64,000 nt of DNA from an uncultured Paracoccaceae bacterium (GCA_947495795.1 CANMAI010000002.1:124001-188000); one strand, 5' to 3'. Positions 37,508-50,088 are shown, numbered from the stretch's first letter. The notes: generated by a model not told the origin, from the sequence alone. Numbers and translations: made by a program.

Positions 37508-37708
37508 ATGAATGCGATACTCGGATTTCTGATAGTGCTTGTGCTGATCATGCCGCCCTACTGGAAGCTGTGGAGCCGGACAGGCCATAGCGGCCTCTGG
37601 AGCCTGCTGATGTTCGTGCCGATTGCTAATCTCGTGATGCCCTTCTGGCTGGCCTTCAAGAAATGGCCTGCGGAAGAAGGTGCAATGGATGTGGCGGAGA
37701 GGTTCTGA
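37508..37708 (+). CDS. Small membrane protein with GHS/KRWP signature (member 3)
   Basis: The 66-residue product resembles the preceding gene: PYWKLWSRTGHSGLWSLLMF, VPIANLVMPFW and AFKKWPAEE, ending DVAERF against NVAGRF. The conservation of the loop between helices suggests it is the working part. Tandem duplication is evident at protein level. Function unknown. Confidence 0.72.
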   Translation: MNAILGFLIVLVLIMPPYWKLWSRTGHSGLWSLLMFVPIANLVMPFWLAFKKWPAEEGAMDVAERF

Positions 37709-38017
37709 ATGAGCGAGAACGCCGTGAATATACTGGTGATCGGTTCTGTGGCGCTCTCCGCCCTTTGGATCTGTGCCAGCACGGTCGTGATTTCCCATGT
37801 TCTGCGGATCAGCATTGTTCTGCGGGGGGCCCTGAGCCTTGTTCTGATCTGGCTGTTTCTTTATGGGCTTTCCAGTGGGGCTGGGCTCAGATTTCTTCCG
37901 GATACGGAGATGGTGCAGATTGTCTCCCTCCTTCTCATACTCATCATTCTTCCGCTGTGCTTGACGGCGGCGGCCCTGAAGGGCCGTGTTCTGATGCGAC
38001 AGCAGCAAAATGTTTAG
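37709..38017 (+). CDS. Three-helix membrane protein before nuoG
   Basis: A 102-residue hydrophobic protein has three helices (VNILVIGSVALSALWICAS, GALSLVLIWLFLYGLSSGAG, IVSLLLILIILPLCLTAAAL) and a basic end RVLMRQQQNV. The ATG follows the previous stop directly. Family not recognised. It precedes nuoG by 12 bp. Confidence 0.65.
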   Translation: MSENAVNILVIGSVALSALWICASTVVISHVLRISIVLRGALSLVLIWLFLYGLSSGAGLRFLPDTEMVQIVSLLLILIILPLCLTAAALKGRVLMRQQQNV

Positions 38018-38029
38018 ACAGGTGTTCGA

Positions 38030-40039
38030 ATGACTGACCTTCGCAAAATCATCATCGACGGGGCCGAGGTGGAGGTGGACCCTCGGCTGACGATCCTGCA
38101 GGCCTGCGAGGAAGCAGGGGTGGAGATACCGCGTTTTTGTTATCACGAGCGGCTGAGCATCGCAGGCAATTGCCGGATGTGCCTTGTGGAAGTGGTCGGT
38201 GGGCCGCCGAAACCTGCGGCCTCCTGTGCGATGCAGGTAAAGGATCTGCGGGGTGGTAAGGATGGCGAACCGCCGGAGATCAAGACGACCAGCCCGATGG
38301 TGAAGAAGGCGCGGGAAGGGGTGATGGAGTTCCTGCTGATCAACCACCCGCTGGATTGCCCGATCTGTGATCAGGGCGGAGAGTGTGATCTTCAGGATCA
38401 GGCGATGGCCTACGGCGTTGATTTCAGCCGTTTTCGCGAGCCGAAGCGGGCGAGTGTGGACCCCGATCTCGGGCCTTTGGTCGGCACGAAGATGACGCGC
38501 TGCATCTCCTGCACGCGCTGTGTGCGGTTTGTGACGGAGGTGGCCGGGGTGCCTGAGATGGGGCAGACGGGGCGCGGCGAAGACAGCGAGATTACCTCTT
38601 ATCTTGGCCAGATGCTGACGAGCGAGTTGCAGGGCAATGTGATCGACCTTTGCCCCGTCGGCGCGCTGACCTCGAAGCCTTATGCCTTCACCGCGCGGCC
38701 GTGGGAACTGACCAAGACCGAGAGCATTGATGTGATGGATGCGCTGGGCTCCAACATTCGGATTGATACCAAGGGGCGCGAGGTGATGCGGATCATGCCG
38801 CGGAACCATGATGGGATCAACGAGGAGTGGATTTCCGACAAGACGCGCTTCATCTGGGATGGGCTGCGGCGGCAGCGGCTGGACAGGCCTTATGTGCGCC
38901 GGGATGGCAAGCTGGCCGAGGCGAGCTGGGGCGAGGCTTTTGCGGCTGTGGCTGAGGCTGTGAAGGGCAAGAAGGTTGCCGCGTTGGCGGGTGATCTGGC
39001 GCCGGTGGAGGCGATGTTCGCCCTCAAAGAGCTGGTTGGCGGCATGGGCGGCACTGTGGAATGCCGGACGGACGGGGCGAGACTGCCGATTGGCAATCGC
39101 TCTGGCTATGCCGGGACAGCCACGATCGAGGATCTTGATGATGCAGAGACGATCCTGCTGATTGGCACCAATCCGCGGGCTGAAGCGCCTGTGTTGAATG
39201 CGCGGATCCGGAAGGCCTGGATCAATGGTGCGCGGGTGGCGCGGCTCGGCGAGGTTGCTGATCTTACCTATGATGTGACGGAGCTTGGCTCTGATCGTGC
39301 GGCGCTGGAGAAGCTCGCGGGTATGGATCATTCCGACAAGCGGGATGTGAAGGGTGTTACCATCGTCGGGCAGGGCGCTTTGAGCGGGCCGGATGGTGAG
39401 GCGGTGCTTGGCACGATCATGCAGATGGCGGAGGCTGCAAATTCGCGTGTGCTGTTCCTGCATACGGCATCAAGCCGTGTGGGGGCGATGGATATCGGCT
39501 TTGCGACCGAGGGCGGCATGGAGACGGCTTTGGACGGGGCCGAGGTGGTTTACAATCTCGGCGCTGATGAAGTGGAGATCGAGGCCGGGCCGTTCGTGAT
39601 TTATCAGGGATCTCACGGGGATCGGGGTGCGCACCGGGCGGATGTGATCCTGCCGGGGGCGGCCTATACGGAAGAATCCGGACTGTTTGTAAACACCGAA
39701 GGGCGGCCGCAGATGGCGGCGCGTGCCGGCTTCCCGCCGGGAGCAGCCAAGGAGAACTGGGCGATCCTGCGGGCGCTGAGTGCTGAACTGGGGGCGACAC
39801 TGCCCTACAACGCGCTGGCGGAACTGCGGAGTGCCATTGTCGCGGCGCATCCGCATCTTGGCCGGATCGACGAAGTGCCCGAAAACGAATGGAAGGCCGA
39901 AAAGGCGGGCAAACTGTCTGGCAAACCGTTCGTTTACCCTGTATCGGATCATTATCAGACGAACCCGATTGCCCGCGCCTCTGAAGTGATGGCCGAGCTT
40001 TCGAAACTGGCGGCCAAGCCCGCCATGGCGGCGGAGTAA
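38030..40039 (+). CDS. nuoG: NADH-quinone oxidoreductase subunit G
   Basis: This 669-residue 75-kDa-type subunit carries Fe-S clusters of the electron wire. The N1b [2Fe-2S] cysteines are Cys37, Cys48, Cys51 and Cys66. The His/Cys N5 motif and C-x2-C-x2-C N4 region follow ([29 protein letters not shown]). A molybdopterin-oxidoreductase-like domain follows from about residue 215. The length matches Paracoccus-type NuoG and is shorter than the E. coli protein. Confidence 0.97.
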   Translation: MTDLRKIIIDGAEVEVDPRLTILQACEEAGVEIPRFCYHERLSIAGNCRMCLVEVVGGPPKPAASCAMQVKDLRGGKDGEPPEIKTTSPMVKKAREGVMEFLLINHPLDCPICDQGGECDLQDQAMAYGVDFSRFREPKRASVDPDLGPLVGTKMTRCISCTRCVRFVTEVAGVPEMGQTGRGEDSEITSYLGQMLTSELQGNVIDLCPVGALTSKPYAFTARPWELTKTESIDVMDALGSNIRIDTKGREVMRIMPRNHDGINEEWISDKTRFIWDGLRRQRLDRPYVRRDGKLAEASWGEAFAAVAEAVKGKKVAALAGDLAPVEAMFALKELVGGMGGTVECRTDGARLPIGNRSGYAGTATIEDLDDAETILLIGTNPRAEAPVLNARIRKAWINGARVARLGEVADLTYDVTELGSDRAALEKLAGMDHSDKRDVKGVTIVGQGALSGPDGEAVLGTIMQMAEAANSRVLFLHTASSRVGAMDIGFATEGGMETALDGAEVVYNLGADEVEIEAGPFVIYQGSHGDRGAHRADVILPGAAYTEESGLFVNTEGRPQMAARAGFPPGAAKENWAILRALSAELGATLPYNALAELRSAIVAAHPHLGRIDEVPENEWKAEKAGKLSGKPFVYPVSDHYQTNPIARASEVMAELSKLAAKPAMAAE

Positions 40040-40042
40040 GAT

Positions 40043-41092
40043 ATGGCCGAGTTCCTGCAAACGCCGTTCGGCATCTTCACGATCATCCTTGCGCAGTGCT
40101 TGCTGGTGACGGTGTGCGTGCTGGTGGCGCTGGCCTTCCTGATGTATGCGGACCGCAAGGTCTGGGCTGCTGTGCAGATGCGCAAGGGGCCGAACGTGGT
40201 GGGGCCGTTCGGGCTGCTGCAATCGTTTGCGGATTTCATCAAGTATATCGTGAAGGAAGTGGTGGTGCCTGCGGGTGCGGACAAGGCCGTTTTCTTCCTC
40301 GCGCCGATGATCACATTTGTTCTGGCGGTGATTTCCTGGGCCGTTATTCCGTTCAATGATGGCTGGGTGATTGCCAGCCTGAATGTCGGGATCCTTTATA
40401 TCTTCGCCATCTCTTCGCTTGAGGTCTACGGCGTGATTATGGGGGGCTGGGCTTCAAACTCCAAGTATCCGTTCCTCGGCAGCTTGCGCTCTGCGGCGCA
40501 GATGATCTCCTACGAGGTGTCCATCGGGTTCATCATCATCGGGGTGATTATCTCCACCGGGTCGCTGAACCTTTCCCATATTGTCTATGCACAGCAAGGA
40601 GATATGGGCTTTCTCTCATGGTACTGGCTGCCACATCTGCCGATGGTGGTGCTGTTTTTCGTGAGCGCGCTGGCGGAAACGAACCGCCCGCCTTTCGATC
40701 TGCCGGAGGCGGAGGCGGAACTTGTGGCGGGCTATCAGGTGGAGTATTCCTCCACACCGTTCCTGTTGTTCATGATCGGTGAGTTGATGGCAGTGGTGTT
40801 GATGTGCGCGCTGATCACGATCCTCTTCTTCGGTGGTTGGCTGAGCCCCATCCCCTTTGCGTCCGACGTGCCACTGCTAGGTGACGGGCTGCACTGGATG
40901 CTGCTGAAGATGGGCTTCTTCTTCTTCATCTTCGCAATGGTGAAAGCGATCACGCCGCGCTACCGCTATGATCAGCTGATGCGACTGGGCTGGAAGGTGT
41001 TCCTGCCGATGAGCCTGGCATGGGTGGTGATTGTGGCAGGTCTGGCCCTCTACGACGTGCCTGGCTACGCTCGCTTCCCCGTGGAGGGCTGA
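40043..41092 (+). CDS. nuoH: NADH-quinone oxidoreductase subunit H
   Basis: The 349-residue membrane subunit with eight helices contacts the quinone channel. Signatures are [35 protein letters not shown] and [20 protein letters not shown]. The stop overlaps the next ATG by one base. Confidence 0.97.
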   Translation: MAEFLQTPFGIFTIILAQCLLVTVCVLVALAFLMYADRKVWAAVQMRKGPNVVGPFGLLQSFADFIKYIVKEVVVPAGADKAVFFLAPMITFVLAVISWAVIPFNDGWVIASLNVGILYIFAISSLEVYGVIMGGWASNSKYPFLGSLRSAAQMISYEVSIGFIIIGVIISTGSLNLSHIVYAQQGDMGFLSWYWLPHLPMVVLFFVSALAETNRPPFDLPEAEAELVAGYQVEYSSTPFLLFMIGELMAVVLMCALITILFFGGWLSPIPFASDVPLLGDGLHWMLLKMGFFFFIFAMVKAITPRYRYDQLMRLGWKVFLPMSLAWVVIVAGLALYDVPGYARFPVEG

Positions 41093-41538
41093 TGCGCTTT
41101 CTCGCGGCATATCTGCTTTGCCTTCTGGCGCCCGCTGCTGCGGCACAGACAGAGCAGAACTTTGCTGACAAGGGTGAGCGCGTGCTGGATATGGCGGTGC
41201 TGGAGATCTGTGCTGCGGGTGAGATTGACGCGGGCGGGTGCGAGGCTTCGGCGCTTGCCGAGAACCTCGGCCTGATCACGGGGAGGCAGATGCGGCCCTT
41301 TGGCAAGCTGGGCATGGAAAGCTTTGCGATGCTGACGAGCCTGCGCTACGCCGCCTCCGCCCTCTTTTTTATGGAAGAAGGAGAACCCTGTTACGCGGAA
41401 GAGGAGCGGGGCGCTGCTGTGGAGATCTGGTCGCTTTGGGTGGAGCTACCGGAGGGGGCACCTCAGGTGATGGCGGAGAAATTCGCTGTCTTCGATGGGG
41501 TGATGGATAAAATCGTAACGTTAGAACTGGGGTGCTGA
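41092..41538 (+). CDS. Exported protein between nuoH and nuoI
   Basis: The 148-residue product has a signal peptide (FLAAYLLCLLAPAAAAQ). The mature helical domain has four cysteines (EICAAG, GGCEAS, EPCYAEEE and the C-terminal LGC). No family recognised with confidence. It is coupled to nuoH through a TGATG overlap and followed two bases later by another small gene. Confidence 0.7.
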   Translation: MRFLAAYLLCLLAPAAAAQTEQNFADKGERVLDMAVLEICAAGEIDAGGCEASALAENLGLITGRQMRPFGKLGMESFAMLTSLRYAASALFFMEEGEPCYAEEERGAAVEIWSLWVELPEGAPQVMAEKFAVFDGVMDKIVTLELGC

Positions 41539-41540
41539 CG

Positions 41541-41735
41541 ATGAGTGATCTGAGAAAGAGCATACGCGATATCTCCTATCAGGAGATGATGACCTTCTGT
41601 GATGTGATCCTGGTGGAGCACAAGCTGGACAGGGACAATGGCAACGGCAAACCCTTGCTGACGGCGAGCAACCTGGCCAACACGATTTTTGAGTGGGCCT
41701 CCTACTCAGACCATGTAGAGGAAGCGGCTGAATGA
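41541..41735 (+). CDS. Small soluble protein before nuoI
   Basis: The 64-residue acidic protein [20 protein letters not shown]... contains a central [20 protein letters not shown] loop and a helical end [12 protein letters not shown]. It has no membrane segment. The stop overlaps the nuoI ATG by four bases. Unknown function; possibly an assembly helper, but only position suggests that. Confidence 0.65.
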   Translation: MSDLRKSIRDISYQEMMTFCDVILVEHKLDRDNGNGKPLLTASNLANTIFEWASYSDHVEEAAE

Positions 41736-42226
41736 CAGCAATTGACTGGACTCGCGCAACGAAATACTTCCTGCTGGCCGACTTTATCGGCGGATTCAGG
41801 CTTGGGCTGAAGTATTTCTTTGCGCCCAAGGCGACGTTGAACTACCCGCATGAGAAGGGGCCGCTGAGCCCGCGTTTTCGCGGTGAGCATGCATTGCGGC
41901 GCTACCCCAACGGAGAGGAGCGGTGTATTGCCTGCAAACTGTGCGAGGCGATCTGCCCCGCGCAGGCGATCACGATTGATGCGGAGCCGCGCGAGGATGG
42001 CAGCCGCCGGACCACGCGGTACGACATCGACATGACCAAATGCATCTATTGCGGCTTCTGTCAGGAAGCCTGCCCGGTGGATGCCATCGTGGAAGGGCCG
42101 AATTTCGAGTTCGCGACGGAAACCCGAGAGGAGCTTTTCTACGACAAGGAAAAGCTGTTAGAGAACGGCGACCGCTGGGAAGGCGAGATCGCCCGCAATC
42201 TGGAACTGGATGCCCCTTACCGATGA
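41732..42226 (+). CDS. nuoI: NADH-quinone oxidoreductase subunit I
   Basis: This 164-residue ferredoxin-type subunit has two [4Fe-4S] motifs, [16 protein letters not shown] and [16 protein letters not shown] (clusters N6a and N6b), passing electrons from NuoG to NuoB. The N-terminal amphipathic helix [18 protein letters not shown] anchors it at the membrane. Both ends overlap neighbours by four bases. Confidence 0.97.
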   Translation: MTAIDWTRATKYFLLADFIGGFRLGLKYFFAPKATLNYPHEKGPLSPRFRGEHALRRYPNGEERCIACKLCEAICPAQAITIDAEPREDGSRRTTRYDIDMTKCIYCGFCQEACPVDAIVEGPNFEFATETREELFYDKEKLLENGDRWEGEIARNLELDAPYR

Positions 42227-42621
42227 GCCTCGCCGACCAAACATCTGATCTGGAACGGGGGCGCGCGCTTTCCGAAGAAGTGATGCCCGGGCTGGAGGCG
42301 GCTCTGGCCAAGCGCTACGACCCGTGGCTGCCCGGCTTTTCCGAGTGGCAGGTGGGCACGGTGTATGGCGGGGTTTATGCGCGGGACGGGCTGGATTACA
42401 AGACGCGCCAACTGGCCACCGTTGCCGCTCTGGCGGTGCTTGGCGGGCAGACGCGGCCGCAGCTGAAGGTGCATGTAAAGGCCGCTTTGAGTATTGGGGC
42501 GAACGCGCGGGAGATCATGGAAGTGATCCATCAGATGGTGCTCTATGGCGGCTTCCCGGCAATGATCAATGCGCTGAACGCGGCCATAGAAGTCTTTGAA
42601 GAAGAAGGGGTTTCCCCATGA
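42223..42621 (+). CDS. Carboxymuconolactone decarboxylase-family protein
   Basis: The 132-residue helical protein has the CMD-domain core [41 protein letters not shown] and [17 protein letters not shown]. The redox C-x-x-C of AhpD-type members is missing, so it is nearer the decarboxylase/uncharacterised branch. It is coupled by four-base overlaps to nuoI and nuoJ, an unusual place for this family. Confidence 0.88.
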   Translation: MSLADQTSDLERGRALSEEVMPGLEAALAKRYDPWLPGFSEWQVGTVYGGVYARDGLDYKTRQLATVAALAVLGGQTRPQLKVHVKAALSIGANAREIMEVIHQMVLYGGFPAMINALNAAIEVFEEEGVSP

Positions 42622-43232
42622 GTTTCGCGGCATTCGCCTTCTATATGTTCGCCATCACGGCCTGTATCGCCGGTGTTCTGGTGGTGGTTTCCCGAAACCC
42701 CGTGCACTCGGTGTTGTGGCTGATCCTCGCCTTCTTTTCCTCGGCCGGGCTGTTCGTTTTGCTGGGGGCGGAGTTTGTGGCGATGCTTCTGGTGATCGTT
42801 TATGTGGGCGCTGTGGCGGTACTCTTCCTCTTTGTGGTGATGATGCTGGATGTGAACTTTGCTGAGTTGCGAGGCGAGCTGAGCCGGTATACGCCGATTG
42901 GCCTGCTGATCGGGGTGATCATTATCATGCAGCTGATGTTTGCCTTCGGCTCGTGGGAAATCACTGAGGCATCTCTCGCCGCGCGGGATGCGGTGGCACC
43001 GGCACCGGAGGATGTGGAGAATACACGCGCGCTGGGAGAGATACTCTATACCAAGTACATTCTGCTGTTTCAGGCCGCCGGGCTGGTGCTGTTCGTGGCG
43101 ATGGTGGGCGCCATTGTGCTGACGCTGCGCCACCGCGAGGACATCAAGCGGCAGGATATTCTGGCGCAGATCTACCGCGACCCGGCGAAAAGCATCGAGA
43201 TGGTCGACGTGAAACCGGGGCAGGGGCTGTGA
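42618..43232 (+). CDS. nuoJ: NADH-quinone oxidoreductase subunit J
   Basis: A 204-residue five-helix membrane subunit with the NuoJ core [40 protein letters not shown] and [12 protein letters not shown]. It takes part in the proton-translocation relay near the quinone module. The start overlaps the preceding stop by four bases. Confidence 0.96.
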   Translation: MSFAAFAFYMFAITACIAGVLVVVSRNPVHSVLWLILAFFSSAGLFVLLGAEFVAMLLVIVYVGAVAVLFLFVVMMLDVNFAELRGELSRYTPIGLLIGVIIIMQLMFAFGSWEITEASLAARDAVAPAPEDVENTRALGEILYTKYILLFQAAGLVLFVAMVGAIVLTLRHREDIKRQDILAQIYRDPAKSIEMVDVKPGQGL

Positions 43233-43234
43233 GA

Positions 43235-43626
43235 ATGGCGCTCGCCCTTTCTGTGCTGCTTCTGATGGCCAGTGCCGCCGTGGCGCAGGGCCTGCCGGTG
43301 AAGGTGCATCCCAAGGTGAAAAGCTGGAAGGGAGACCGGGTGACGGTGGTGGCTTCGGGCGAAGGCGCAGCCTACACGCTTGTTTCGGCCCACAAGGAGG
43401 GCGGGCGGCCCTGGGCGGATGCCTTGTTCGAGAAGCAAACGGCTTCGGGCAAGGTGCTGGTTTCGCGGGCCTATGATTGCGCGAATGCGACATATCGCTG
43501 GTTGGGCGAGGCGCGGACATATCGCGGGCTGTCGCTTTCGGTGACGTCGCTGGAACAGGTGCGGGACCGGCGCTTGCAGGCTGGCACAGTGGAATACGCG
43601 TTGGCGCGGTATGTGTGTGGGTTGTG

Positions 43627-43627
<1 letters not shown>
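43235..43627 (+). CDS. Small exported protein between nuoJ and nuoK
   Basis: The 130-residue product has a signal peptide (LALSVLLLMASAAVAQG). A mature domain rich in beta-type residues follows, with cysteines in YDCANATY and at the C terminus (RYVCGL). ATG at 43235 has AGGGG eight bases upstream; a GTG at 43229 overlapping the nuoJ stop is the alternative. Unknown family. Confidence 0.68.
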
Positions 43628-44275
<648 letters not shown>

Positions 44276-44279
44276 GCTT

Positions 44280-46361
44280 ATGCCGACGATTATCCTTTTT
44301 GCGCCCCTGATCGGCGCCCTGATCTGCGGCTTCGGGCATCGCTTTATCGGCGAGAAGGCGGCGATGGTGACGGCGACGTCGCTGTTGTTCCTGTCCTGCA
44401 TTCTGAGTTGGGTGATCTTTCTTGGCCATGACGGGGGCAGCACGTCCGAAAGCCTGTTCACGTGGATCCGGTCCGGCACGCTGGATGTGGATTGGGCGAT
44501 CCGGCTGGATAGCCTGACGGCGGTGATGCTGGTGGTCGTGACCAGTGTCTCTGCGCTCGTTCACCTCTATTCCTTCGGCTATATGGATCACGACCCGCAG
44601 TGGAAGGAGGGGGAGAGCTACAAGCCGCGCTTCTTCGCATATCTCAGCTTCTTCACCTTCGCGATGCTGATGCTGGTGACGGCCGACAACCTTTTGCAGC
44701 TGTTCTTTGGCTGGGAAGGCGTGGGTGTCGCGTCTTACCTTCTGATCGGGTTCTATTACCGCAAGCCGTCTGCGGGCGCGGCGGCGATCAAGGCGTTTAT
44801 CGTCAACCGCGTCGGCGACTTCGGCTTCATTCTGGGGATTTTCGCGGTCTATTATCTGGTGGACAGCATCCAGTTCGATGTGGTGTTTGCTGCGGCACCG
44901 GAATTGGCGGAGACCTCTTTCAACTTCCTTGGCATGAACGTGAACGCGGCTGAGACGATTGCCGTCCTGCTCTTCATCGGGGCGATGGGGAAGTCGGCGC
45001 AGTTGTTCCTGCACACGTGGCTGCCGGATGCGATGGAGGGGCCGACGCCGGTATCCGCACTAATCCATGCGGCCACCATGGTGACCGCCGGGGTCTTTCT
45101 GGTTTGCCGCATGTCGCCCGTTCTGGAGTTTGCGCCGGTGGCGTTGGGCATCGTGACAGTTGTGGGTGCCACCACCGCCTTTTTCGCGGCCACGGTTGGC
45201 CTTGTGCAAAACGACATCAAGCGGGTGATCGCGTATTCGACCTGTAGCCAGCTGGGCTATATGTTTGCGGCTGCTGGCGTTGGCTTCTATCAGGCGGCGA
45301 TGTTCCATCTGTTTACGCATGCGGCCTTCAAGGCGATGCTGTTCCTCGGTGCAGGCTCGGTGATCCATGCGATGCATCATGAGCAGGATATGCGGAACTA
45401 CGGCGCGCTGCGCCAGAAGATCCCTGTGACATTCTGGGCGATGATGATCGGGACGCTGGCCATCACCGGTGTCGGTATTCCGCTGAGCTACGATATGTTC
45501 GGGTTGCCGATTGGTCTGGCCGGGTTCGTTTCCAAGGATGCCATTATCGAGGGGGCTTATGCGGGGCATTCCCTCTATGCATTCTGGCTGCTGGTGATCG
45601 CGGCGCTCTTTACGAGCTTCTATTCGTGGCGGCTGATCTTCATGACGTTCTATGGCGAGGCGCGGGGCGATGCGCATACACATGAGCATGCGCATGAGAG
45701 CCCCCGGACGATGACCGTGCCGCTGATGGTGCTGGCCGCTGGCTCCATTCTGCTGGGGATGGTTTATTACAACTCTTTCGTTGGCAAGAACTCCGAGGCA
45801 TTCTTCGGAGAGGCGATTTACGTAACCGGGCTTGAAAGCCATAGTGCGGATGAAGCGCATGGTGGCGAGGCCGGACACGGTGAAGACGCGGCCCATGGCG
45901 ATGCGGCGAAGGATGATCATGGCGAGGCGCACGGCAACACCGGCGTGGTGCTGTACGATTATCACTACGTTCCGACATGGGTGAAGCTGGCGCCGTTCAT
46001 CGCGATGCTTCTGGGGCTGGGCGGCGCCTATTACGCCTATATCCTGCGCCCGGGCGTGCCTGCGGCGTTTGTGCGCCGCAACCCTGCGCTTTATCAATTC
46101 CTGCTCAACAAGTGGTATTTCGATGAGCTCTACGACCTGATCTTCGTGCGGCCCGCGATGTGGCTTGGCCGCTTCCTCTGGAAGAAGGGGGACGGAGCCA
46201 CGATTGATGGCGGTATCAACGGGCTGGCTATGGGGATCATTCCGTTCCTCACGCGGCTCGCCGGGAAGGCGCAATCAGGCTACCTCTTTCACTATGCGTT
46301 CGCGATGTTCCTCGGGCTCGCCGCGATCATCACCTATATGGTTATCGGGAGGGCTGGCTGA
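44280..46361 (+). CDS. nuoL: NADH-quinone oxidoreductase subunit L
   Basis: The 693-residue antiporter-like subunit has about 16 helices and the long lateral helix. Core motifs are [39 protein letters not shown] and [19 protein letters not shown]. Between late helices it carries a histidine-rich loop (about residues 520-555) with many H-G and H-E pairs. Its length is at the upper end for the family because of this loop. It pumps protons at the distal end of complex I. Confidence 0.97.
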   Translation: MPTIILFAPLIGALICGFGHRFIGEKAAMVTATSLLFLSCILSWVIFLGHDGGSTSESLFTWIRSGTLDVDWAIRLDSLTAVMLVVVTSVSALVHLYSFGYMDHDPQWKEGESYKPRFFAYLSFFTFAMLMLVTADNLLQLFFGWEGVGVASYLLIGFYYRKPSAGAAAIKAFIVNRVGDFGFILGIFAVYYLVDSIQFDVVFAAAPELAETSFNFLGMNVNAAETIAVLLFIGAMGKSAQLFLHTWLPDAMEGPTPVSALIHAATMVTAGVFLVCRMSPVLEFAPVALGIVTVVGATTAFFAATVGLVQNDIKRVIAYSTCSQLGYMFAAAGVGFYQAAMFHLFTHAAFKAMLFLGAGSVIHAMHHEQDMRNYGALRQKIPVTFWAMMIGTLAITGVGIPLSYDMFGLPIGLAGFVSKDAIIEGAYAGHSLYAFWLLVIAALFTSFYSWRLIFMTFYGEARGDAHTHEHAHESPRTMTVPLMVLAAGSILLGMVYYNSFVGKNSEAFFGEAIYVTGLESHSADEAHGGEAGHGEDAAHGDAAKDDHGEAHGNTGVVLYDYHYVPTWVKLAPFIAMLLGLGGAYYAYILRPGVPAAFVRRNPALYQFLLNKWYFDELYDLIFVRPAMWLGRFLWKKGDGATIDGGINGLAMGIIPFLTRLAGKAQSGYLFHYAFAMFLGLAAIITYMVIGRAG

Positions 46362-47905
46362 TGGATAACCTGCTCTCACTCGTCACCTTTCTGCCGCTGA
46401 TCGGTGCGGCGGTGCTTGCCTTCTTCCTGAAGGGGGAGGATACGGCGGCGCAACTGAATGCGAAGCGGCTGGCCCTGTTTACCACGGCTGCGACATTCCT
46501 GATCTCGCTTGGGATCCTGGCTGATTTTGACCCTTCCAACCCTGACTTTCAGCTTGTGGAAGAGACGGAATGGCTGGGCGGGTTGACGTACAAGATGGGG
46601 GTCGATGGGATCTCCGTTCTGTTCGTGATGCTGACGACCTTCCTGATGCCCATCGTGATCGGTGCCTCATGGGGGGTGACGACGCGGGTGAAGGAATACA
46701 TGATTGCCTTCCTCGTGCTGGAGACGCTGATGATCGGCGTTTTCTGTGCGCTCGATCTGATCCTCTTCTACTTCTTCTTCGAGGCCGGGCTGATCCCGAT
46801 GTTCCTGATCGTTGGGATCTGGGGCGGCAAGGACCGGATCTATGCCTCGTTCAAGTTCTTCCTCTACACGCTGCTCGGCTCTCTTCTGATGCTGGTGGCG
46901 ATGATTGCGATGTATATGGAGGCGGGCACGACGGATATTGTGCGGCTCTTGGCGCATGATTTCGATGCGAGCCCGATGACGGTGTTTGGCTGGCATATCG
47001 TGGGCGGTATGCAGACGCTGCTGTGGATCGCGTTCTTCGCGTCTTTCGCGGTGAAGATGCCGATGTGGCCTGTGCATACGTGGCTGCCGGATGCCCACGT
47101 TCAGGCACCTACGGCAGGCTCCGTGGTGCTGGCGGCGATCCTGCTGAAAATGGGCGGCTACGGGTTCCTGCGGTTCAGCCTGCCGATGTTCCCGGTGGCG
47201 TCTGACCTGATGGCAAATTTCGTGTTCACGCTGAGCGTTGTCGCGATCATCTACACGTCGCTGGTCGCGATGATGCAGGAGGATATGAAGAAGCTGATTG
47301 CCTATTCCTCTGTTGCGCATATGGGTTTTGTGACGATGGGGATTTTTGCCGCCAACCAGCAGGGCGTGGATGGCGCGATCTTCCAGATGATTTCGCATGG
47401 GTTCATCTCTGGCGCGCTGTTTCTGACAGTGGGTGTTATTTACGACCGTATGCACACACGCGATATTGAGGCTTATGGTGGGCTCGTGATCCGGATGCCC
47501 GCCTTTGCGCTGATCTTCATGCTGTTTACGATGGCCAATGTAGGCCTTCCCGGCACGTCTGGCTTTGTGGGTGAGTTCCTGACGCTGATGGGTGTTTTCC
47601 AGGTGAATACCTGGGTGGCGTTTTTCGCGGCGACGGGTGTGATCCTCTCGGCGGCTTACGCGCTGTGGCTGTATCGGCGGGTGGTGTTCGGCGATCTGAT
47701 CAAGGAGAGCCTGAAGCAGATCAACGATATGGACAGGCGCGAGAAGCTTTTGTTCGCGCCTTTGGTGGTGGCGACGATCCTGCTTGGCGTTTATCCGGCG
47801 CTGGTGCTCGATATCATCGGGCCGAGCGTGACCAATCTGGTTGAGAATTATTCGGCGTCGCTGGCGGAAGCGGGCACGCAGGTTGCGGTAAGCGAGGACC
47901 ACTAG
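46361..47905 (+). CDS. nuoM: NADH-quinone oxidoreductase subunit M
   Basis: This 514-residue antiporter-like subunit has 14 helices. Signatures are [40 protein letters not shown] and [20 protein letters not shown]. The start overlaps the nuoL stop by one base. It acts as one of the three proton channels. Confidence 0.97.
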   Translation: MDNLLSLVTFLPLIGAAVLAFFLKGEDTAAQLNAKRLALFTTAATFLISLGILADFDPSNPDFQLVEETEWLGGLTYKMGVDGISVLFVMLTTFLMPIVIGASWGVTTRVKEYMIAFLVLETLMIGVFCALDLILFYFFFEAGLIPMFLIVGIWGGKDRIYASFKFFLYTLLGSLLMLVAMIAMYMEAGTTDIVRLLAHDFDASPMTVFGWHIVGGMQTLLWIAFFASFAVKMPMWPVHTWLPDAHVQAPTAGSVVLAAILLKMGGYGFLRFSLPMFPVASDLMANFVFTLSVVAIIYTSLVAMMQEDMKKLIAYSSVAHMGFVTMGIFAANQQGVDGAIFQMISHGFISGALFLTVGVIYDRMHTRDIEAYGGLVIRMPAFALIFMLFTMANVGLPGTSGFVGEFLTLMGVFQVNTWVAFFAATGVILSAAYALWLYRRVVFGDLIKESLKQINDMDRREKLLFAPLVVATILLGVYPALVLDIIGPSVTNLVENYSASLAEAGTQVAVSEDH

Positions 47906-49348
47906 ATGATCGGCGATTATATCAATGTGGTGATGCCCGAGGTGGTGCTGGCAGTGTTTGCGATGGCGGCGCTGATGTTCGGCGTGTTCTCGAAGAACGA
48001 GCTGGGTGCCTCGAAGCTGGTACTTTGGGCGACGGTTGCCGTTTTTGCGGTGATGGGGGCCTGGATTGGCCTCTCGCCTCCGGGCGCGCGGGAGGCGTTT
48101 GGCGGGACGTTCATCTCCGACGATTTTTCGCGGTTTGCCAAGGTAATGATGCTGTGGGGCGCGGCCTGTTTGCTGGCGCTTTCAGCGAAGTATCTTGAGA
48201 AGCACGAGCTGATGAAGTTCGAATATCCGGTGCTGATGGCGTTGAGCGTGACCGGCATGATGATGATGGTCTCCGCCCATGATCTGATCGTGCTTTACAT
48301 GGGGCTGGAGCTGCAGAGCCTTGCGCTCTACGTGATCGCGGCGTTTCGGCGCGACAGCCTGCGGAGTACCGAGGCGGGGCTGAAGTATTTCGTGCTTGGA
48401 GCGCTTTCTTCCGGGTTGCTGCTTTACGGGTGTTCGCTGGTCTATGGCACCACCGGAACGACCGAGTTTGCCGGGATTTCAGCGGCTGTCGGAGCGGGTG
48501 AGATCTCGCTGGGGCTGCTGATCGGCCTCGTGTTCCTGTGCACGGGCATGGCGTTCAAGGTGTCTGCCGCGCCCTTCCATATGTGGACGCCTGATGTCTA
48601 TGAGGGCGCACCGACGCCTGTGACGGGCTTTTTCGCGACCGCGCCCAAGGTGGCGGCGGCGGCGATGTTTGCCCGTGTGGTGCATGATGCGTTCGGTGAA
48701 GCGGTGGCGGACTGGAGCCAGATTCTGGCGTTTCTCTCCGTGGCTTCGATGTTCCTCGGGGCGATTGCGGCCATCGGGCAGACAAATATCAAGCGCCTGA
48801 TGGCCTATTCGTCCATCTCCCATATGGGCTTTGTGCTGATGGGGCTGGCAGCGGGCACGGCGCAGGGGGCGGAGGCGATGCTGATCTACCTCGCCATCTA
48901 CGTCACGATGAATGTCGGCGTTTTCGCGTTTATCCTGAATATGGAGCGGGACGGCACGGCCGTGATGGATATCCGCGCGCTGGGGAACTACTCTCAGGTG
49001 GCGCCTACGCGGGCGCTGTGCCTTGCGATCCTGATGTTCAGCCTTGCCGGACTGCCGCCCTTGCTGGGCTTCTTCGGGAAATATTTCGTGCTGACGGCTG
49101 CGGTGAATGCGGGCCTTGCATGGCTGGCGGTGCTGGGTGTGATTGCCTCTGCGATTGGGGCCTTCTACTATCTGCGCATCATCTACCTGATGTATTTCGG
49201 CGAGGAGAACGGGCCGCTGACGGGCCAGATGCCGGTGTTGCATTGGGGTTTTCTGGGCGTTTCTTCGGCGGCGATGTTGCTTGGAATTATCAACCTCTTC
49301 GGGATTGAAGGCGCCGCTGAGGCCGCGGCAGCAGCGCTGGTGAACTGA
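47906..49348 (+). CDS. nuoN: NADH-quinone oxidoreductase subunit N
   Basis: The 480-residue antiporter-like subunit has [34 protein letters not shown] and [20 protein letters not shown]. It is the last nuo gene; birA starts two bases after its stop, so transcription probably continues. Confidence 0.97.
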   Translation: MIGDYINVVMPEVVLAVFAMAALMFGVFSKNELGASKLVLWATVAVFAVMGAWIGLSPPGAREAFGGTFISDDFSRFAKVMMLWGAACLLALSAKYLEKHELMKFEYPVLMALSVTGMMMMVSAHDLIVLYMGLELQSLALYVIAAFRRDSLRSTEAGLKYFVLGALSSGLLLYGCSLVYGTTGTTEFAGISAAVGAGEISLGLLIGLVFLCTGMAFKVSAAPFHMWTPDVYEGAPTPVTGFFATAPKVAAAAMFARVVHDAFGEAVADWSQILAFLSVASMFLGAIAAIGQTNIKRLMAYSSISHMGFVLMGLAAGTAQGAEAMLIYLAIYVTMNVGVFAFILNMERDGTAVMDIRALGNYSQVAPTRALCLAILMFSLAGLPPLLGFFGKYFVLTAAVNAGLAWLAVLGVIASAIGAFYYLRIIYLMYFGEENGPLTGQMPVLHWGFLGVSSAAMLLGIINLFGIEGAAEAAAAALVN

Positions 49349-49350
49349 CC

Positions 49351-50088
49351 ATGACTGGTTTGAACTGGCCGATCGGGGTCGGCCGGATCATTCTTGATCA
49401 GGTGGACAGTACGAATGCGGAGGCCGCACGGGCGCTGAGCCTTGGCACGCCTGCACCGTTCTGGATGTTGGCCCATCACCAGACAGCGGGGCGGGGGCGT
49501 GGCGGACGCGCGTGGGAGGCCGGTGCCGGGAATTTCTTTGCGACATATATGATGGCGGTGCCGGAGGGGCCTGTAGCGGCGGCGCAGCGATCTTTCATTG
49601 CGGCCTTGGCTTTGCATGAGGTGCTGGACGGGCTGGATGCGGGGCCGTTGGCGCTGAAATGGCCGAATGACGTGTTGCTGGCCGGGCAGAAGCTTGCGGG
49701 CATCCTGCTGGAAAGCGAGACGGTACATGGGCGGCTGATGCTGAGGGTCGGCATAGGTGTGAACCTTGCGGATGCACCGCCCATCGAGGCTCTGGAGGAG
49801 GGGGCATTGCCACCGGTTCATCTTGGCGGTGTGATCACGCTCGAGGATTTTCTGGACCGGTTGGCGGCGGCCTTCGCGGGCTGGGAGGCCGTTTACCGGG
49901 AAAAGGGGTTTCCAGGTATCCGCGTGGCTTGGCTGAAAAGTGCGGCGCGGCTGGGCGAGGTGATCCGTGCGCGACTGCCCGACCGCGAGCTTTCCGGCAC
50001 TTTCGAGACGGTGGACGAGGGCGGGGCGCTTGTTCTAAACACGGCCAAGGGGCGGATCAGCCTGCCCGCTGCGGATGTGTTTTTCTGA
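49351..50088 (+). CDS. birA: Biotin--[acetyl-CoA-carboxylase] ligase
   Basis: The 245-residue monofunctional biotin protein ligase lacks the DNA-binding domain of the E. coli protein. Motifs are DQVDSTNAEA, AHHQTAGRGRGGRAWEAGAG (biotinyl-AMP loop), KWPNDVLLAGQKLAGIL and a C-terminal SH3-like part. It attaches biotin to AccB and other carboxylases. Placement right after nuoN is shared with other alphaproteobacteria. Confidence 0.94.
   Translation: MTGLNWPIGVGRIILDQVDSTNAEAARALSLGTPAPFWMLAHHQTAGRGRGGRAWEAGAGNFFATYMMAVPEGPVAAAQRSFIAALALHEVLDGLDAGPLALKWPNDVLLAGQKLAGILLESETVHGRLMLRVGIGVNLADAPPIEALEEGALPPVHLGGVITLEDFLDRLAAAFAGWEAVYREKGFPGIRVAWLKSAARLGEVIRARLPDRELSGTFETVDEGGALVLNTAKGRISLPAADVFF

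Noticed and set aside
36620-39463. 947-residue open frame on the minus strand across nuoF-nuoG
   Set aside because: It is antisense to several well-supported genes, has no recognisable domain or start site, and arises from codon bias on the coding strand.
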